Below are positions 21,943-32,852 of a stretch of 64,000 bases of DNA, piece after piece. Made by a program: the position numbers and the translations under genes. The DNA is from Durusdinium trenchii (lineage: Eukaryota; Sar; Dinophyceae; Suessiales; Symbiodiniaceae): the NCBI GenBank assembly GCA_963970005.1, contig CAXAMN010021362.1:1874486-1938485 (forward strand). Reading direction: 5' to 3'. Numbering within the stretch: the first letter of the stretch is position 1; every line of letters begins with the position of its first letter. The notes beneath the pieces are model-generated. The model was not told where the DNA came from and made no database searches. It saw only the letters and a program-made list of their open reading frames with translations.

Positions 21943-22137
21943 CCTTTTGGCGATTTTGGAGGCGGAACATCCCCCCAGATCGGTGCCGGAGGGGATGAAA
22001 AGCTGCCAGGCCACGTAGATGGTGATCATGTAGAAGCATGAGATGCAGAGGATCTGGCAGCGACTAGCGGCCAGGAAGGATGTGTAAAGAAGGGACTTGG
22101 GAGTGGTTGTCCAAAGGAAAAGCACTGAGTGGTTTTG
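21943..22137 (-). CDS. candidate exon with transmembrane helix
   Basis: From a TTCTTCCAG acceptor to a GTTATG donor the frame encodes about 65 residues. CISCFYMITIYVAWQLFIPS is a clear hydrophobic helix, and AASRCQILC precedes it. It probably belongs to a membrane protein together with other hydrophobic exons nearby. Confidence 0.5.
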
Positions 22138-23074
22138 CTGGAAGAATATGACTTGGTGAATGTCTGATTTTGATGTTGCCAAACAAGAGGGCTGGCATAC
22201 CTTGTACTAAACCGAAGGACTTTAAATGTGAGTGTGACCAAACACCATGAAAACTGCTGTGCCATCAGTGGGAGCTCGCTTAGAGCCTTTCTTGCTTGCG
22301 CACTCCCTGCGCTTCTCTGGCTACGCCGCTACGCTTCTTCTTTCCAGAACAGCTAACGATGGAAAAAGGGAAACCTGTGACCAGCCACAAGCGGTACCCA
22401 TGCACAAACGTACGATAGCAAGCCTTAGCCAAACCACGGCACCGTGGCGGGGCACTTCCGGTGTAGCCAAATTGTACTGATGCGCAAAGAAACTGATGAA
22501 GTTAAGGTGGCTACGAAAAGAAGGAAAGAAAGAACACAAAAGAAGAAAGAAAGAACGGAATAAAGGAATAGACGGAATAGAAGGAATAACAAAAGGAACA
22601 GTAAGTAGGTAGGAAATCTCAAAGTACAAACAAAAGTCTGCCCAGGCCCAAACCCATCAATCTCACCATTCCCACCTCAACCACGTACGCTGGATTTGGC
22701 TGGTGTATGAGCCTCAGCACGAAGAACTCGCGGCACAGCCGTTTTTCGGTTTTTCACCAAATGTTTGCCACAGGTGCCATGGCCAAGCACCAAGCATGTG
22801 GTGCCATGGTCAAGCACTGTCACCAAGCATGTGCTCGTCTTGGGGCCTTTAGACCAAACGAGACTGAGCAAGACGAGCACTCCGGAAGAGACAGGCAGGT
22901 CTGCTTCCAAAAACCCCGCATGCATTGAGGACACAAATCATAGGCTTCGAGTTGATCGGACGCGGGCCAAGAAAGGAGTTCCACGGATGTTGTGGAATAG
23001 AATCGTCTTAGTGTTTAAGCAATATGCATAAATGAGAGATGTACTATGATGTACTCATCAAACAAATCTTTAAA

Positions 23075-23310
23075 GCGGTTTCAGAGTAGATGGTGCAAAC
23101 CTCGACATGTAAACCATGTTTTCCGGGGCTGTGCCATCTACTCTTGCAGCCCCGGTCAATGGATGGCAAGGGATATTGGTCGGTCAACACTGGTCCCACC
23201 AGCTTGATCTTGGACGTCCAAGTGGCTGCTTCGCTGCGTAGCACATCCTCAGTCGACCGAGTGAGGAGCCCGTCCGCTGCCGTCCGCTGCGTAGCAAGCC
23301 TTCCGAACCA
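23075..23310 (-). CDS. candidate exon
   Basis: The frame includes AATWTSKIKLVGPVLTDQYP and LPSIDRGCKSRWHS, with mixed but coding-like composition. Its distal part overlaps a short inverted sequence (TCTACTCTGAAACC) that recurs at 40.87 kb, so the end may lie upstream of 23140. Confidence 0.3.
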
Positions 23311-24339
23311 AGGACTAAGCACATGGGTGTGCATTAAAATAGGGAGACCAAACCCTGTGAACGACCCCCTGGAAGGTTCGTGACATAGACCCATCGACCG
23401 GTTGGGGCGATCGGGGGTCTCCCTTTTAAAGGACACACCCAAAACAGGTCCATTCCTTAAAAAGGATATGTCGACAAACTCTGGACCAGCAACCACTTTT
23501 GCAGCACAACTATCTGGGTGTGACCACCACTCACTTCACCGTCGCAGAACAACCCGTGTACTCATACTCCCGACGGGACCCGTCGGTAGAACTCAACTAC
23601 TCGCTCTCGTCTCGGGACCATCCCGTTCCACGGACGTCCGAGGGGCCAAATGATTTGTCCTTGTGCCGCAATGCGACTGGCCAAGTCCAGGTTCAAAAAA
23701 CGTAGGTTGTAGAGCTCCTCCCACCGTCGAACCCGGAGAAAACGACAAGCGAAGCCGAAAAACGCGGCGTGCCATCGTTTCCACCGGCACGGCGACGAAC
23801 ACGGCCAAGATGGTCAAACGCTGGCCATCATGGCAAGATGGTCAAGCCACAGAGTTGGCGGACCTTCTTCACCAGCCAACGGCCACGAGAACCGGTCGAA
23901 TGTCCCTTAACGGTCGAGCGTTTTGATGGCAGATGCCGACGCTGAGTGGAGTCATCTTCTCCCGAGGTGGGAACCAAGCATTCACTCAACCCCATGCCAG
24001 ATGGCTTACAAAAGGGCGAATCAACTCGGGAAATCGAGTGAACACGACGAACCATTTTATTAGCCTGGTTGACAAGACCTGGTTAGCCTGGTTGACGCCT
24101 GGCAATGGTTGTCAGCCTGGTTGGCACCATGTTCTGCCGCGCAAAGAAGCCTAAGACCCACACCCGGCACGGCAACCCGAGTGAACCTTGTGAACCTCTA
24201 ACTTCGGCTCTCCGGCAGTCAGTGTGACAAGTCGAACACCGGTTTTGTCTGGGTGCAAGTCGAACAAACATACCCGTCGAACAACCAAAAGTCGAACAAA
24301 ACCAAACACCAAACCAACCAAGCCATCCCCATATAGTCC

Positions 24340-24521
24340 ATTCTCTCCAAAAAGCTCTGGTCCCCAAGAACAACGGTCGCCAGGACAAGCGCGCGCTTGG
24401 ACACCGACTGGTCCTCGTCCATGCGTGCTTTGTAGGCATCCACTCGTGCCGCTGCGGCTTCTGCCTTCAGCTTCTCCCAGGAGTTCATGGCGATCTTCCT
24501 GGGCTCGGCGATCTTCGCCAC
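24340..24521 (-). CDS. candidate exon, Ala/Glu-rich helix
   Basis: Contains WEKLKAEAAAARVDAYKARM and SKRALVLATVVLGDQSFLER, with strong third-position bias. It is likely helical. The downstream hydrophobic reading to 24219 is probably intron. Confidence 0.5.
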
Positions 24522-24577
24522 GCGTCCGTCGCCCAGTTCAGGCCGCCCAGTTCAGGCGGCCCGCGCATTGAGAAGAA

Positions 24578-24817
24578 TCAGCAGCGTCCGGTCCACCCGG
24601 GTGGTGTTTCAGCCCGACGTGTTTCATTGAAAAACCCTTCAAACACCGTTGGAACCGTCTCCGCGGGAACCGTCTCCGAACCGTCAACACCCGTGGTTTC
24701 TTCATGGCATGCCTTCGGGTCGCATGACCCAACGCTCGCTCGGACTTCGCACCGGTCTGACGAAGCGGTCGGACGAGACGGGTGATCCAAGGCACCGAGA
24801 CGAGCACGAAAACGCAT
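24578..24817 (-). CDS. candidate ORF or exon, 79 codons
   Basis: An ATG-led frame of 79 codons ends in TGA. It includes ACHEETTGVDGSETVPAETV and VFEGFFNETRRAETPPGW. A short internal duplication (SETVP/AETVP) reflects a repeated GAGACGGTTCC. No family is recognised. Confidence 0.45.
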   Translation of the reverse strand: MRFRARLGALDHPSRPTASSDRCEVRASVGSCDPKACHEETTGVDGSETVPAETVPTVFEGFFNETRRAETPPGWTGRC

Positions 24818-25194
24818 CCGAATAAACTCCGGTGGTGGAAATCGTCGAATTGGACTTCACTAGTGCTTTAGCTAGGATGGTTGACACCCGTGGATGCAAG
24901 GGAGTCCTCAACATGCGTGGATGCAAGGGATAGGGGCCTGCTTAAAGGAACCACTTCATCGGAATTTATTGGGTTTACCAGGTACCAGATGGTGGATGGA
25001 GCTTCGGCAAATGGTCCAAGCACTTTCAAAGAAGGCAGATCAAGTCAACATGGGTTGAAGGACACGCACTTGAAAAGCCATGCAAGTCGTATGAACGAGA
25101 TATAGTAGTTATACGTAGTAGGCATATTATATGAATTACGTATGTAATTATACGTGTATTCTTCAAAAAAGGCTAAGTGAAGGATGATACTCAC

Positions 25195-25312
25195 TGCTTT
25201 TGGAAGAAAGGTTCGATCGTCACCCAACGAGTGGCACCCCGAAGAGTCACCGGTCGGGTCGACGTTTTTGTCGCGGAAAGAACCCCCAGCAACTCCCCAA
25301 GGGCAACAGAAC
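25195..25312 (-). CDS. candidate internal exon
   Basis: TGGCCAG|G to a canonical GTGAGT donor, encoding SFRDKNVDPTGDSSGCHSLG and then DDRTFLPKA. The splice signals at both ends support it. Unknown function. Confidence 0.5.
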
Positions 25313-26097
25313 CTGGCCAAGAACCCGGAGTATGACTGGGACGTTAGGAGTTAGAAGCCGGGTTGCTGAAGATTAGAACCCACTGGGACTTTCGGAGTTC
25401 TTCAAAATGTTTCAAAGAACTTGTTCCAACGTCGACCACGACTCGACCCAACGACGCTGGTCGACGTTTCGTCTTTCGACTCGGCCCCTTTTTGACTCGG
25501 CCCCTTGACCGATCGACTCGACCCAAGTGGCCAAGCCCCCAGGACCACGCTCAACAGGTCTTCCTGGCGGAGGGAAAGGAAGACCGCGAAGAGAGAACGA
25601 CCACCTTCGTCGGGCGGATCCCATGAGCGAATCCCTACCCCTAGACTTCCGTTCGACCATTAAAACAATGGGAAGGACCTGGTTTTTGTAGTGTAAAATC
25701 CTTAGTTGATTCGGTAAAGCCTATTGAATTAATGGTGGGCCAGGAAGCCTAAGGTACACCTTTTGACTGAGTCAGATCTGAACATGAGAACCTACCTGGA
25801 CCTGAAAAAGGGGTGTCCTGGCTGGAGGTCCCTTATAGTAGTGGGCTGGGGCTTCCATTGGTTGAAGGTGCTGGTATTTAAGACTGATATCATGTCCAAC
25901 AGTTCACAAGGCGAACTCAGGCTGAGAACTTCTCACGACACACAGACCGTTGACCCTGCCGTTGTCCCCTTCCAATGTCTCTATAGGGTCTCATCGTTAG
26001 CCATGCATCGAAAACGACGAAGATCAACGAACCGGAGTCGTTTCCTGGAGTCCTTCGAACCACGCCGTCTTGCCGTCTTGCCGTCTCCGATGCTGGC

Positions 26098-26177
26098 CTG
26101 GTAGAAGCGTACATGAAAGAGGCCAATGAGGGCCACCAAGGCATAAGCCAGGTAGCTCCCGATCATCACTTCCATGG
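26098..26177 (-). CDS. candidate exon with transmembrane helix
   Basis: A pyrimidine-rich TCTCTGCGAG acceptor precedes MEVMIGSYLAYALVALIGLF followed by HVRFYQ. This is a typical hydrophobic helix with a basic cytoplasmic edge. The downstream end would need a GC donor or a later GT. Confidence 0.4.
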
Positions 26178-26488
26178 CTCGCAGAGAAATTGGGAGAAAG
26201 AGATCCAGAAAACTCTCGGACAGCTGCGACCTTTGTTCGATTGGATGTCGTGTATATGTGACCCATGTCAAGCTGCCAAAGCATTTCCGGCCTCCCATCA
26301 TTTGCTTCGCCTTGGACCACTGAGCTTGGGGCCGCCCCATTTGCTATGCCCCCCTGGGCTTCAAGACCTCTAACGCAGGGATGTTCTCCCTGCGTACCAG
26401 AGGTCTTTCCCTTGAACAGCTGCGGTTGCGGCGAAACTCCCGCCGAAACTCCCCTTCTCTTTCGGATGAAGCGAAACTCCCCAAACAC

Positions 26489-26564
26489 GAAACATCCAGA
26501 TGGCGATGGCCAAGTTGATTGTGGCCTGCAGGCTGAGCGGCTGAACGGGATCGTTTTCTTCGCC
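26489..26564 (-). CDS. candidate exon, partly hydrophobic
   Basis: GAAGAG|GGC to GTGTTT gives 25 codons plus one base: GEENDPVQPLSLQATINLAI then AIWMF. The acidic start and hydrophobic end suggest entry into a membrane helix. Confidence 0.45.
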
Positions 26565-27087
26565 CTCTTCGACCCGACTTCCGGACCGGTCTCGACCCAC
26601 CCGTCTCAGAACACGCGAGAACGCGCGGTCTGACGCGACGAGAATCACGCCAGCTTGGCCGCATCAAACAGGTGTCGTGACCCGAAAGGCTTCCTGGCCA
26701 ACCATAAATGTAATAGACGTTACCCAATCAACTAAGGATTTTACACTACAAAAACCAGGTCCTTCCCATTGTTTTAATGGTCGAACGGAAGTCTAGGGAT
26801 GAGTCATGGACCCGTGGTCCCCGGACTCATGGCCGTGGTCCAAACGTCTGGCCGCCCAAAGCGAGAGACGCCAGCTTGGCCGCTGCAAAAGCGGTGGTCG
26901 ATTTGCAAAAATGCTTTGGCACATGAAACGACGGATTGATGGGAGTTGGCCCCAACCGATCTTTTTCTTGGTGTTTCTGGGCCCAAAAAACGGCTTTGAC
27001 GGTCCGACCGTGATTTCCACGGTCCCCGTTGGCCGCGCCATGGTCCAGACCGACACGCCCACCGAACGGGAACGAGATGGCGGTTAC

Positions 27088-27262
27088 CGGTGGCGCCGCA
27101 CCTGGCAGTGGAAATCCGGAACCCTGCCTGCCAGGTCACCGTGGTGAAGGGTGCCATGGCCATCGTGCGGGGAAGAGCAGAGTTCCACCCAACGGGTTAT
27201 GATGAGTTCCATGTCCACCGTTGGTGTTTCAAAAAGAAAGCGCACCCGTGGTGAGACCGGTC
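27088..27262 (-). CDS. candidate internal exon
   Basis: CACGAG|GAC to GTAACC. Contains FLFETPTVDMELIITRWVEL and SPHDGHGTLHHGDLAGRVPD, with strongly G/C third positions. No domain is recognised. Confidence 0.5.
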
Positions 27263-27862
27263 CTCGTGTAAACAGTTCCATGAAGTCACACGATCTCCCG
27301 AGCAGCAACGTCAGAACTAGGGGGGCAGCAGGACTTGGCAGCAGGACTTGCTGCAAATGTCCAGATCGGCAAACTCCGATGAATAGCAGGTTTATTAATG
27401 TGTTAAGGTCGGTGAGGTGGTTGGATATCGGGCTTCAGGAACAAGAGCTTCATTTTACGATGTCAGACCACACGCTCGACGTCAGATCCAATAGATGTCT
27501 CATGCGTGTTGGATGGATGTGATGATGCTATTTTCTCTGGGCAAGTTCTATCGCAACAAATTATATAACAGTCTTAAGGCTTATCTTTCCGGCAAATAAT
27601 TCTGCCCACCGTCCTTGGATGTGTCGTGGACCAATCAGTTGTTTTTTAGGTGAAATGGCAACAAGAACAATTGAAGAAGTCCTAACCAGCTGAGAATCAG
27701 CTTTTGCCTATACCCAATCTCCACGTGCATTTCTCTCTTCCAAAGACCGGGCCCCGCACATGGCACAAGGACTTCCGCGCCGCGGAAGAACAGAACAGCG
27801 GCCCTTCTTTCTGTCTTTCCGTTCTTGACAAAACATCGGCTTTTGAGTTGAAATATGGATAC

Positions 27863-27930
27863 GTCATGGGATGAAACTTGAAGAACTCACTGAACATATA
27901 GAAGAAGAACACCATGAAATATCCCACAAT
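27863..27930 (-). CDS. candidate exon with transmembrane helix
   Basis: AACTGTAG to GTATCC encodes VGYFMVFFFYMFSEFFKFHP. The hydrophobicity fits a membrane helix, but third-position bias is weak, so this is tentative. Confidence 0.3.
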
Positions 27931-28072
27931 CTACAGTTTCAATGCCATGCTGAACCTATCTCATCCATCGCTTTCTGACATTTCTTTTTGGCTCCTTTCA
28001 TTTTCATGTGCTGGGAACCCATATCTGCCTGTTCCCCCATGGTGGATCTTTGTTTCTGATGCGTCTAGCAAC

Positions 28073-28244
28073 TCATGTACTCATGCCAGGGCCCCATCCT
28101 GAAGCCAGAGCCACGGCGGCGACGCGGCGGCTTTCGCGCAGCGCGACGCGTCTGCTTTCGTTGCCACGCGGAGAAAGGCGTGGAACCGGTTCCAACTCTT
28201 CGAAGCAGGTCAGCTCCGAGAGAGTCGGCAGGGCACACAGTCAC
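28073..28244 (-). CDS. candidate terminal exon
   Basis: About 57 residues end in TGA, including ALPTLSELTCFEELEPVPRL and then an Arg/Glu/Ala-rich helix (RRVALRESRRVAAVALASGW). Third positions are nearly all G/C. The acceptor is not fixed. Confidence 0.45.
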
Positions 28245-28649
28245 GTCTTCACTCTCCCACGTCTTCGCCCGACTCGTGCCACAACGGAGTGATGGTTGAA
28301 ATCTGCAACCCCATTAGCAATGTAAACGAACATGGCAAAAAGAGACGGAGAGCTCCTGCGTCTGGCTGGGTTCCAACGCTCTATTTCATTCATGTTCATG
28401 TTTGGGAACAGCAAACACGAAAAACCACCGTTCTTCGCTTTGGAGGATGCTGTTCACCACGTTCTTTGGGTCTGCCCCAGCCTAACCTTTAGCGGTCAAA
28501 AAGAAACTACGGAGTCGATACCCGTCCCATGCACTGCAGGTCGAGCAGTTTCCTCGATCCAGAAATTTCGGTCAAGTCGGTGATCGAAGATGTCACCGGG
28601 ATCCCTGGCCCGATTTCATGGGTTCGATTCCCGAACAGCCCAACTGTTA

Positions 28650-28712
28650 TGGATTTTGCAATATGTTGCACTACAAAACCAGGTCAATCCTTTCTTGAAT
28701 GGTCGAATGGAA
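28650..28712 (-). mobile_element. R3 MITE-like element, fragment
   Basis: CACTACAAAACCAGGTCAATCC and TTGAATGGTCGAATGGAAGG match the R3 terminal block. Confidence 0.6.
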
Positions 28713-28986
28713 GGCGACCGAGATCTGCTTTTCGACCGTAAGTCTCCAAGCCGACCCTCGATTTTCGTCCTACACGGTCTCGGTGACGACCTCAACTGAT
28801 ATACAGTATCACCCACATCATTTGCAGTATATCCACATATTCGCTGTGGTTCAAAGCCCAGGCATCCTGGTTCACTGGTTGACCACCCAAAATGCACAGA
28901 TTCCTCCAAATAAGTGATGGTGGACCAGGTTGGTTCCTCCACAAAAATCCTCCGCGGCCGCCAGCGATCCGCCCGTTTTCGTTAAC

Positions 28987-29140
28987 CTTCTCCTATCGTC
29001 TCCATCTCCAGCCCTTCGTGCACCGGCTCCTCGGATCGCCTCACGATCGCCACGAATGCCGACCGCCGGGAAAAACGCTCGGTCGACCGAGTGGAGGAGC
29101 GAGTGTCGGGCATGAGACGACGAGGGCGCCGGGGGCGCTC
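28987..29140 (-). CDS. candidate internal exon, about 51 codons
   Basis: A pyrimidine tract and CCCAAG|GAG acceptor lead into an Arg/Ser-rich segment, then RRSAFVAIVRRSEEPVHEGL. The frame ends at a GTTAAC donor. A second minus frame is also open, but this one has the higher third-position G/C and better ends. Confidence 0.45.
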
Positions 29141-29164
29141 CTTGGGATGAAGAACGGAACGGAA

Positions 29165-29215
29165 CAAGAAGCTACGAACGTAACTAAGGGCATTAATTAC
29201 TACAAGGACGCCATG
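29165..29215 (+). repeat. interspersed repeat R2, diverged
   Basis: AACAAGAAGCTACGAACGTA and CTACAAGGACGCCATGAGTA resemble the R2 core. Confidence 0.6.
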
Positions 29216-29260
29216 AGTAGCTCTTTTTCCTTCCTTTCTCGCTGGTCTTTCTCGCTTGTC

Positions 29261-29548
29261 TCAGCTAGTTGGGATGGGCGATGGCGATGTTCTCACGCTC
29301 GAACCCTCCCACCATCGAAGTGGTTGGACGCCTCGCTCCACCAATGGCCATGTGTCCAGCTGTCCGTCCAAGGCACGGGGTGCTTCTTCTGCGGCTTCGG
29401 TAGTGGAGGTAGGCCAAGCAAAGGAAGAGGAGCCTGAGCTCGCGGCTGGCCCCATGGCCCCCATGAGTTCGCGAACCACCATCACAAGAGTGCGGTACAA
29501 AAACGTCTGTTCGATTCTTTTTGGTCCACGGACATGGCGCCGTTTCAT
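29261..29548 (-). CDS. candidate ORF or exon, 95 codons
   Basis: An ATG-led frame: basic start, then IEQTFLYRTLVMVVRELMGA, a Ser/Ala/Thr-rich stretch and LDGQLDTWPLVERGVQPLRW. Third-position bias is strong to about 29290. A splice junction may cut the 3' end (SSVRTSPSPIPTS). Confidence 0.5.
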   Translation of the reverse strand: MKRRHVRGPKRIEQTFLYRTLVMVVRELMGAMGPAASSGSSSFAWPTSTTEAAEEAPRALDGQLDTWPLVERGVQPLRWWEGSSVRTSPSPIPTS

Positions 29549-29589
29549 CTTCGCTGATTTCAGCTCCCTCCCCCCCCCCGCACATCGTT

Positions 29590-29720
29590 CGAAATGGTCG
29601 TCCGAGGAGCAGGGCCAGGATCATGAGGACAATGTTTCGGGACAAGAAGCTCGAGGAATCCTCCCCGCCGGACCACGAGAGGATCGAAGGGCTTGAAAAG
29701 AGGGTGACGGGAGTTCGTCT
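29590..29720 (-). CDS. candidate exon with hydrophobic helix, strand uncertain
   Basis: The minus frame gives FLSRNIVLMILALLLGRPFR after a Ser/Gly-rich stretch. On the plus strand KKLEESSPPDHERIEGLEKR then a Ser run (from a CTT repeat) is equally open. The minus strand is chosen for consistency with its neighbours. Confidence 0.3.
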
Positions 29721-29869
29721 GCTAGATTCGTCGAATTTTTCTTCTTCTTCTTCTTCTTCTCTTGAGTCGGAGGAAGGCCTGTGACAGCGGCTAGCGGCTA
29801 GGCGGCTTGCAACAAGATTATTAATGGTGGCTTGCTTTCTACCACCCCAAAATGCCGCGTAGTCGTTCT

Positions 29870-30100
29870 TCGAAAAAAAGACCGGCCTGCCAGGTGCGGA
29901 GCGAGGTTCGGTGTCGACACCACTCGGTCTGTCGACACCGCAAGCGAGTCGGGCGATGTCCGAGAGACGAGTCACGTGAGGTCCGAGGACGCCGTTGCCG
30001 TCGCTGGGCACCAAGGAAGCCGAGGAAGCGAGATCGCGTCGCCTGTTCCCTCGCGAGAGCGCGTTGCCTGTTTCAGCTCCCAAAGCCTCTCTTTGATGCA
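29870..30100 (-). CDS. candidate exon
   Basis: Includes SRGNRRRDLASSASLVPSDG and VTRLSDIARLACGVDRPSGV, with uniformly G/C third bases. It is part of a longer open frame whose lower part continues into a Glu run from the CTT tract. No family is recognised. Confidence 0.45.
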
Positions 30101-30642
30101 CCTGGCACGTGGTCGCTTGGTTGGAGAAACCAGCGCGGTGTTCAAAAGGAAGAATCACCACAGCACCCCCGGCTGGCGATGATACTGGTTGAACTCATAG
30201 AATCTCTCTTCTGTCAGACCTGGAATTTTTAGTCACCTACTTCTGAAACGAAGCTTCAGACACACCGGGAAAAACGCACGTCGCAGATACAAGTAAAGTT
30301 GACGAACCCCCCTGAAACATGCAAAGCGAGTCAGCTCCTCAAAGCACTTTGAAACAACGTATACTAGGCTTCGAAGGCGCCAGCAATCTGCCTTTCCGTG
30401 TTGTCGGAGCTTAGGGCTCTATCAAATCCGTGCACCGGTTCCAAAAAGGAGCATTTCTGAGAAGTCCTAGAGTCTCTGCTTAGCCACAGCCATCAAAAAG
30501 CCATCCATCGCATCCCTACCGGATCCATCGCATCCCTACCGGACAGACCACCGGTCGGATGATCCCGGATCCGCCACCGCTCGGAGGGCGGCAGCGGACC
30601 CGCCCCGATCAGTGCGCCAAGGCGCAGCTGGCTCGTGCTCAC

Positions 30643-30723
30643 CTGGGTGAAACGAGACGGATCGGTGGCGACGCTTTTGGGTGGCGACGCTTCGCCTTTT
30701 TTTTTTCGCGGTGAACTCTCCAC
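30643..30723 (-). CDS. internal exon, 27 codons, phase 0
   Basis: CGGCAG|GTG and CAG|GTGAGC enclose exactly 27 codons: ESSPRKKKGEASPPKSVATD with a short tail DPSRFTQ. A lysine-rich, probably disordered linker. Both splice sites are close to consensus, making this one of the firmest exons here. Confidence 0.55.
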
Positions 30724-30824
30724 CTGCCGTGGGCTCCGGAAGAAAATCAAAGACTGAACATGAAATACCAAACGTTGGCACAAGCAGTGTTGTTCTCTTT
30801 TTTGCACCTAATTATCCCTTTTCT

Positions 30825-31010
30825 GCTGATCAATCATGGAAGCATTCCGTTTGGATGAACAGGACTGGACGCATCTGGGCTTGGACAGTGTCCATCCGCT
30901 TCCACTGTGAAGAAGCGAACTGCTGAGTCCCTCGAGGCCCGTGATGCGTTCGTGCAAACCCAACCCGAGCCGCGGTGTGCGGTTGGCGGTTGCACCCTGG
31001 GTTCTGGCTT
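30825..31010 (-). CDS. candidate exon
   Basis: Contains GLGLHERITGLEGLSSSLLH and a Cys/Ser-rich end (KPRCVQSCSSKRNASM). Good codon bias. Lies upstream of 30643-30723 in the same direction. The splice boundaries are not fixed. Confidence 0.45.
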
Positions 31011-31284
31011 TCATCGATTTATATCGGATTGATATTTATGACGGGTTTATTGGAAGAAAACGAACCTTACTTTTGGGCCCCGAAAGTTAGGATCCCGAAA
31101 CTCGTGTTTCTCGTGTTTCTCGCGAGAAGGGTGCTGTGGGTAATCACTGCAATCAGTGATCAGTGTCCAAAACCGGTGGGTTTCCGTCAAAAAAAGGTGG
31201 TGGATGACCGGCCACGTGGCCAAGTGGCCATGCTCGATTGATCAAACCCCACCTATTTGGGCTTTAGGTCCATTGAAGAGGACC

Positions 31285-31361
31285 CATATGTTAGAGTTAT
31301 TAGAGGTCTTACAATCAAGAAGAATTCGATTGAATATAGTAAGACCTCTTCTTTAATATGG
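31285..31361. repeat. hairpin-forming inverted repeat
   Basis: CCCATATGTTAG...AGAGGTCTTAC faces GTAAGACCTCT...ATATGGGA across a loop of about 27 bp. It may be a small foldback element. Confidence 0.6.
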
Positions 31362-31455
31362 GAGGTGTTCTTCATCTAAAATCCTACTTCAAGGACGACC
31401 CCCCTTCTACGCGCCCAAGTGGTTGATCATGAACTCTACGGCTACATATTTCTAC

Positions 31456-31553
31456 CGGAGAAACTTTTTGGCTCCGGCCTGTTTGGACACTCTCTTCGCC
31501 CATCGCGGAACCGTTCAAGCGACGGAAATGCCATAGAGCAACATGCAGGTGAC
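31456..31553 (-). CDS. candidate internal exon
   Basis: CTCCAG|G to GTAGAA encodes HLHVALWHFRRLNGSAMGEE followed by SVQTGRSQKVSP. The splice sites and composition agree. Unknown function. Confidence 0.5.
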
Positions 31554-31639
31554 CTGGAGCAGAAAGAGATCGACTCCTCACATCGCCTCACGTGTCAAGA
31601 TCCTGCACTTTGGACCGAGGACTCCATCAAATGACTGCA

Positions 31640-32060
31640 CTTCATGATGTATTCACTTCTGGATATACCCTAGAAGTCCAGTTCGACGATACGTTGACCG
31701 GCTGAAGGATCCAGGAAGTTCCCGAACTCAGGTCCCCGTTCGTCATCGCCTGACCGTTCCTTTTATAGTCTGACCGACTCCCAGGGGATACGTAGACATC
31801 TCTTCATGGGTCGAAAGCCTTCCCATTTGGGATGGTCGATGGCCCTCGTCATGGTTCTATTCGTCCGTTGCGTCGGCCTTTCACCGAAGGCGGAACCGAA
31901 GGCATGGCTCAAGGGGACTCAATGAGCTCCTGCCTGCTGTTGGCATCCATCGATGCATGTGCCACAAGTCACCTAGGAGTCACACTCAACTGAATCCATC
32001 AGGCCAAAGATGGATGGATTGGCAGCATTGGCCCCGAAAAAGAAACAACTGCTCACCGTG
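31640..32060. other. no gene seen
   Basis: No ORF with coding-like bias, no repeat and no clear splice pairs were found on either strand. Confidence 0.4.
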
Positions 32061-32064
32061 TCCA

Positions 32065-32200
32065 GTCAGACCGCCGGTCTAAAGAATGAACAACGGGGCA
32101 CGGTGGGGACGACGAATTCGTTGGGTCCGCTCGTCCAGCCGACAACGAGGAGGGCGGATCCGGACGTCAGGGTTCGGGCAAGAAGCACCATGCCCTGCTA
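32065..32200 (-). CDS. candidate exon, hydrophobic
   Basis: The minus frame reads LTSGSALLVVGWTSGPNEFV then VPTVPRCSFF before a stop near 32075. Third positions are G/C-rich. Boundaries are unknown. Confidence 0.3.
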
Positions 32201-32424
32201 CTCCAGCTTAGATCAACAAGTTGGGGTCCACGGTTTTTGATGTTTCACAGATTCTGCCCTATGTTTCCCTTACATGTTAAAGACATCGTTTTACTGGAGT
32301 TGGTCATGGAAAGCATTACTCAATGAGGTAAAGGACCGGGTTTGCTGGGTCTTTGGATCTGTAGGATTCCACATCATATGCAAGACTGGCCCGCCCCCCA
32401 TCCCGCCTGTCAGTCTCCCTCCAC

Positions 32425-32530
32425 CAAAAAGAACATGTTCCAGTCCCACAACCCGTGGGATGCACTGGAGGTCCCGGCCGGATTCACCCAAAAGGTGTTT
32501 TCATGGTCGCAGTTCTGGGTGCCACGCGCC
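32425..32530 (-). CDS. candidate internal exon
   Basis: TTCCCGCAG|G to TTG|GTGGAG. The peptide includes RGTQNCDHENTFWVNPAGTS and LWDWNMFFL. High G/C third positions and a good acceptor. It could join 32687-32852, but the phase only fits if the upstream exon ends at a GC donor. Confidence 0.5.
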
Positions 32531-32686
32531 CTGCGGGAACAGAAGTCATGCGTTCCTTCAACAAATCTGTTTTTGGAAAACCAGTGGATATCATGTCAAA
32601 GCCAAAGTCTCAAAGAGCAGGTCTTCATTGAAATGCAAAATGATGCCCGTGGGCCGCCGTGGGCCCGTTATTTGGTACTCCAAAAC

Positions 32687-32852
32687 CATGTGGCGCGCAA
32701 GACGCGATGCAGTGACCCCCACGCCCCAGCCGCCCGCGCGCCCGACAGCCATGTAGGAATAGTAATGATTGTAGCGGTCTTGGCCCGCGGGAGTGGTGTT
32801 CAGGGCCAAATCACGATACCTGGGGCGAATAGGACGGTAGTTATTGCTGCAG
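32687..32852 (-). CDS. candidate internal exon
   Basis: A long pyrimidine tract and CCTCAG acceptor precede NNYRPIRPRYRDLALNTTPA and GQDRYNHYYSYMAVGRAGGW. It ends near CACATG|GTTTTG. A 214-codon plus-strand frame also covers this region, but with poorer third-position bias. No family is recognised. Confidence 0.5.

Larger units (their letters stand above)
25639..26798. mobile_element. 1.16-kb segment bounded by identical 73-bp inverted repeats
   Basis: 25639-25711 and 26726-26798 are perfect reverse complements over 73 bp, beginning CCCTAGACTTCCG and ending CTTAGTTGATT on the outside-in reading. Each arm is an R3 element terminus; the left arm continues into a longer R3 copy to about 25755. 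The interior of about 1 kb has no transposase and carries two candidate minus-strand exons, so it is either a composite element or a segment between two recent R3 insertions. Confidence 0.65.

Noticed and set aside
22321..22629. Hydrophobic minus ORFs rich in Phe, Leu and Ser
   Set aside because: They come from GAAAGAAGA-type simple sequence.
28610..28640. T-arm-like GGGTTCGATTCCC suggesting a tRNA
   Set aside because: The outer stem pair fails and no 5' acceptor strand, D-arm or anticodon arm can be placed upstream; the sequence adjoins an R3 element.
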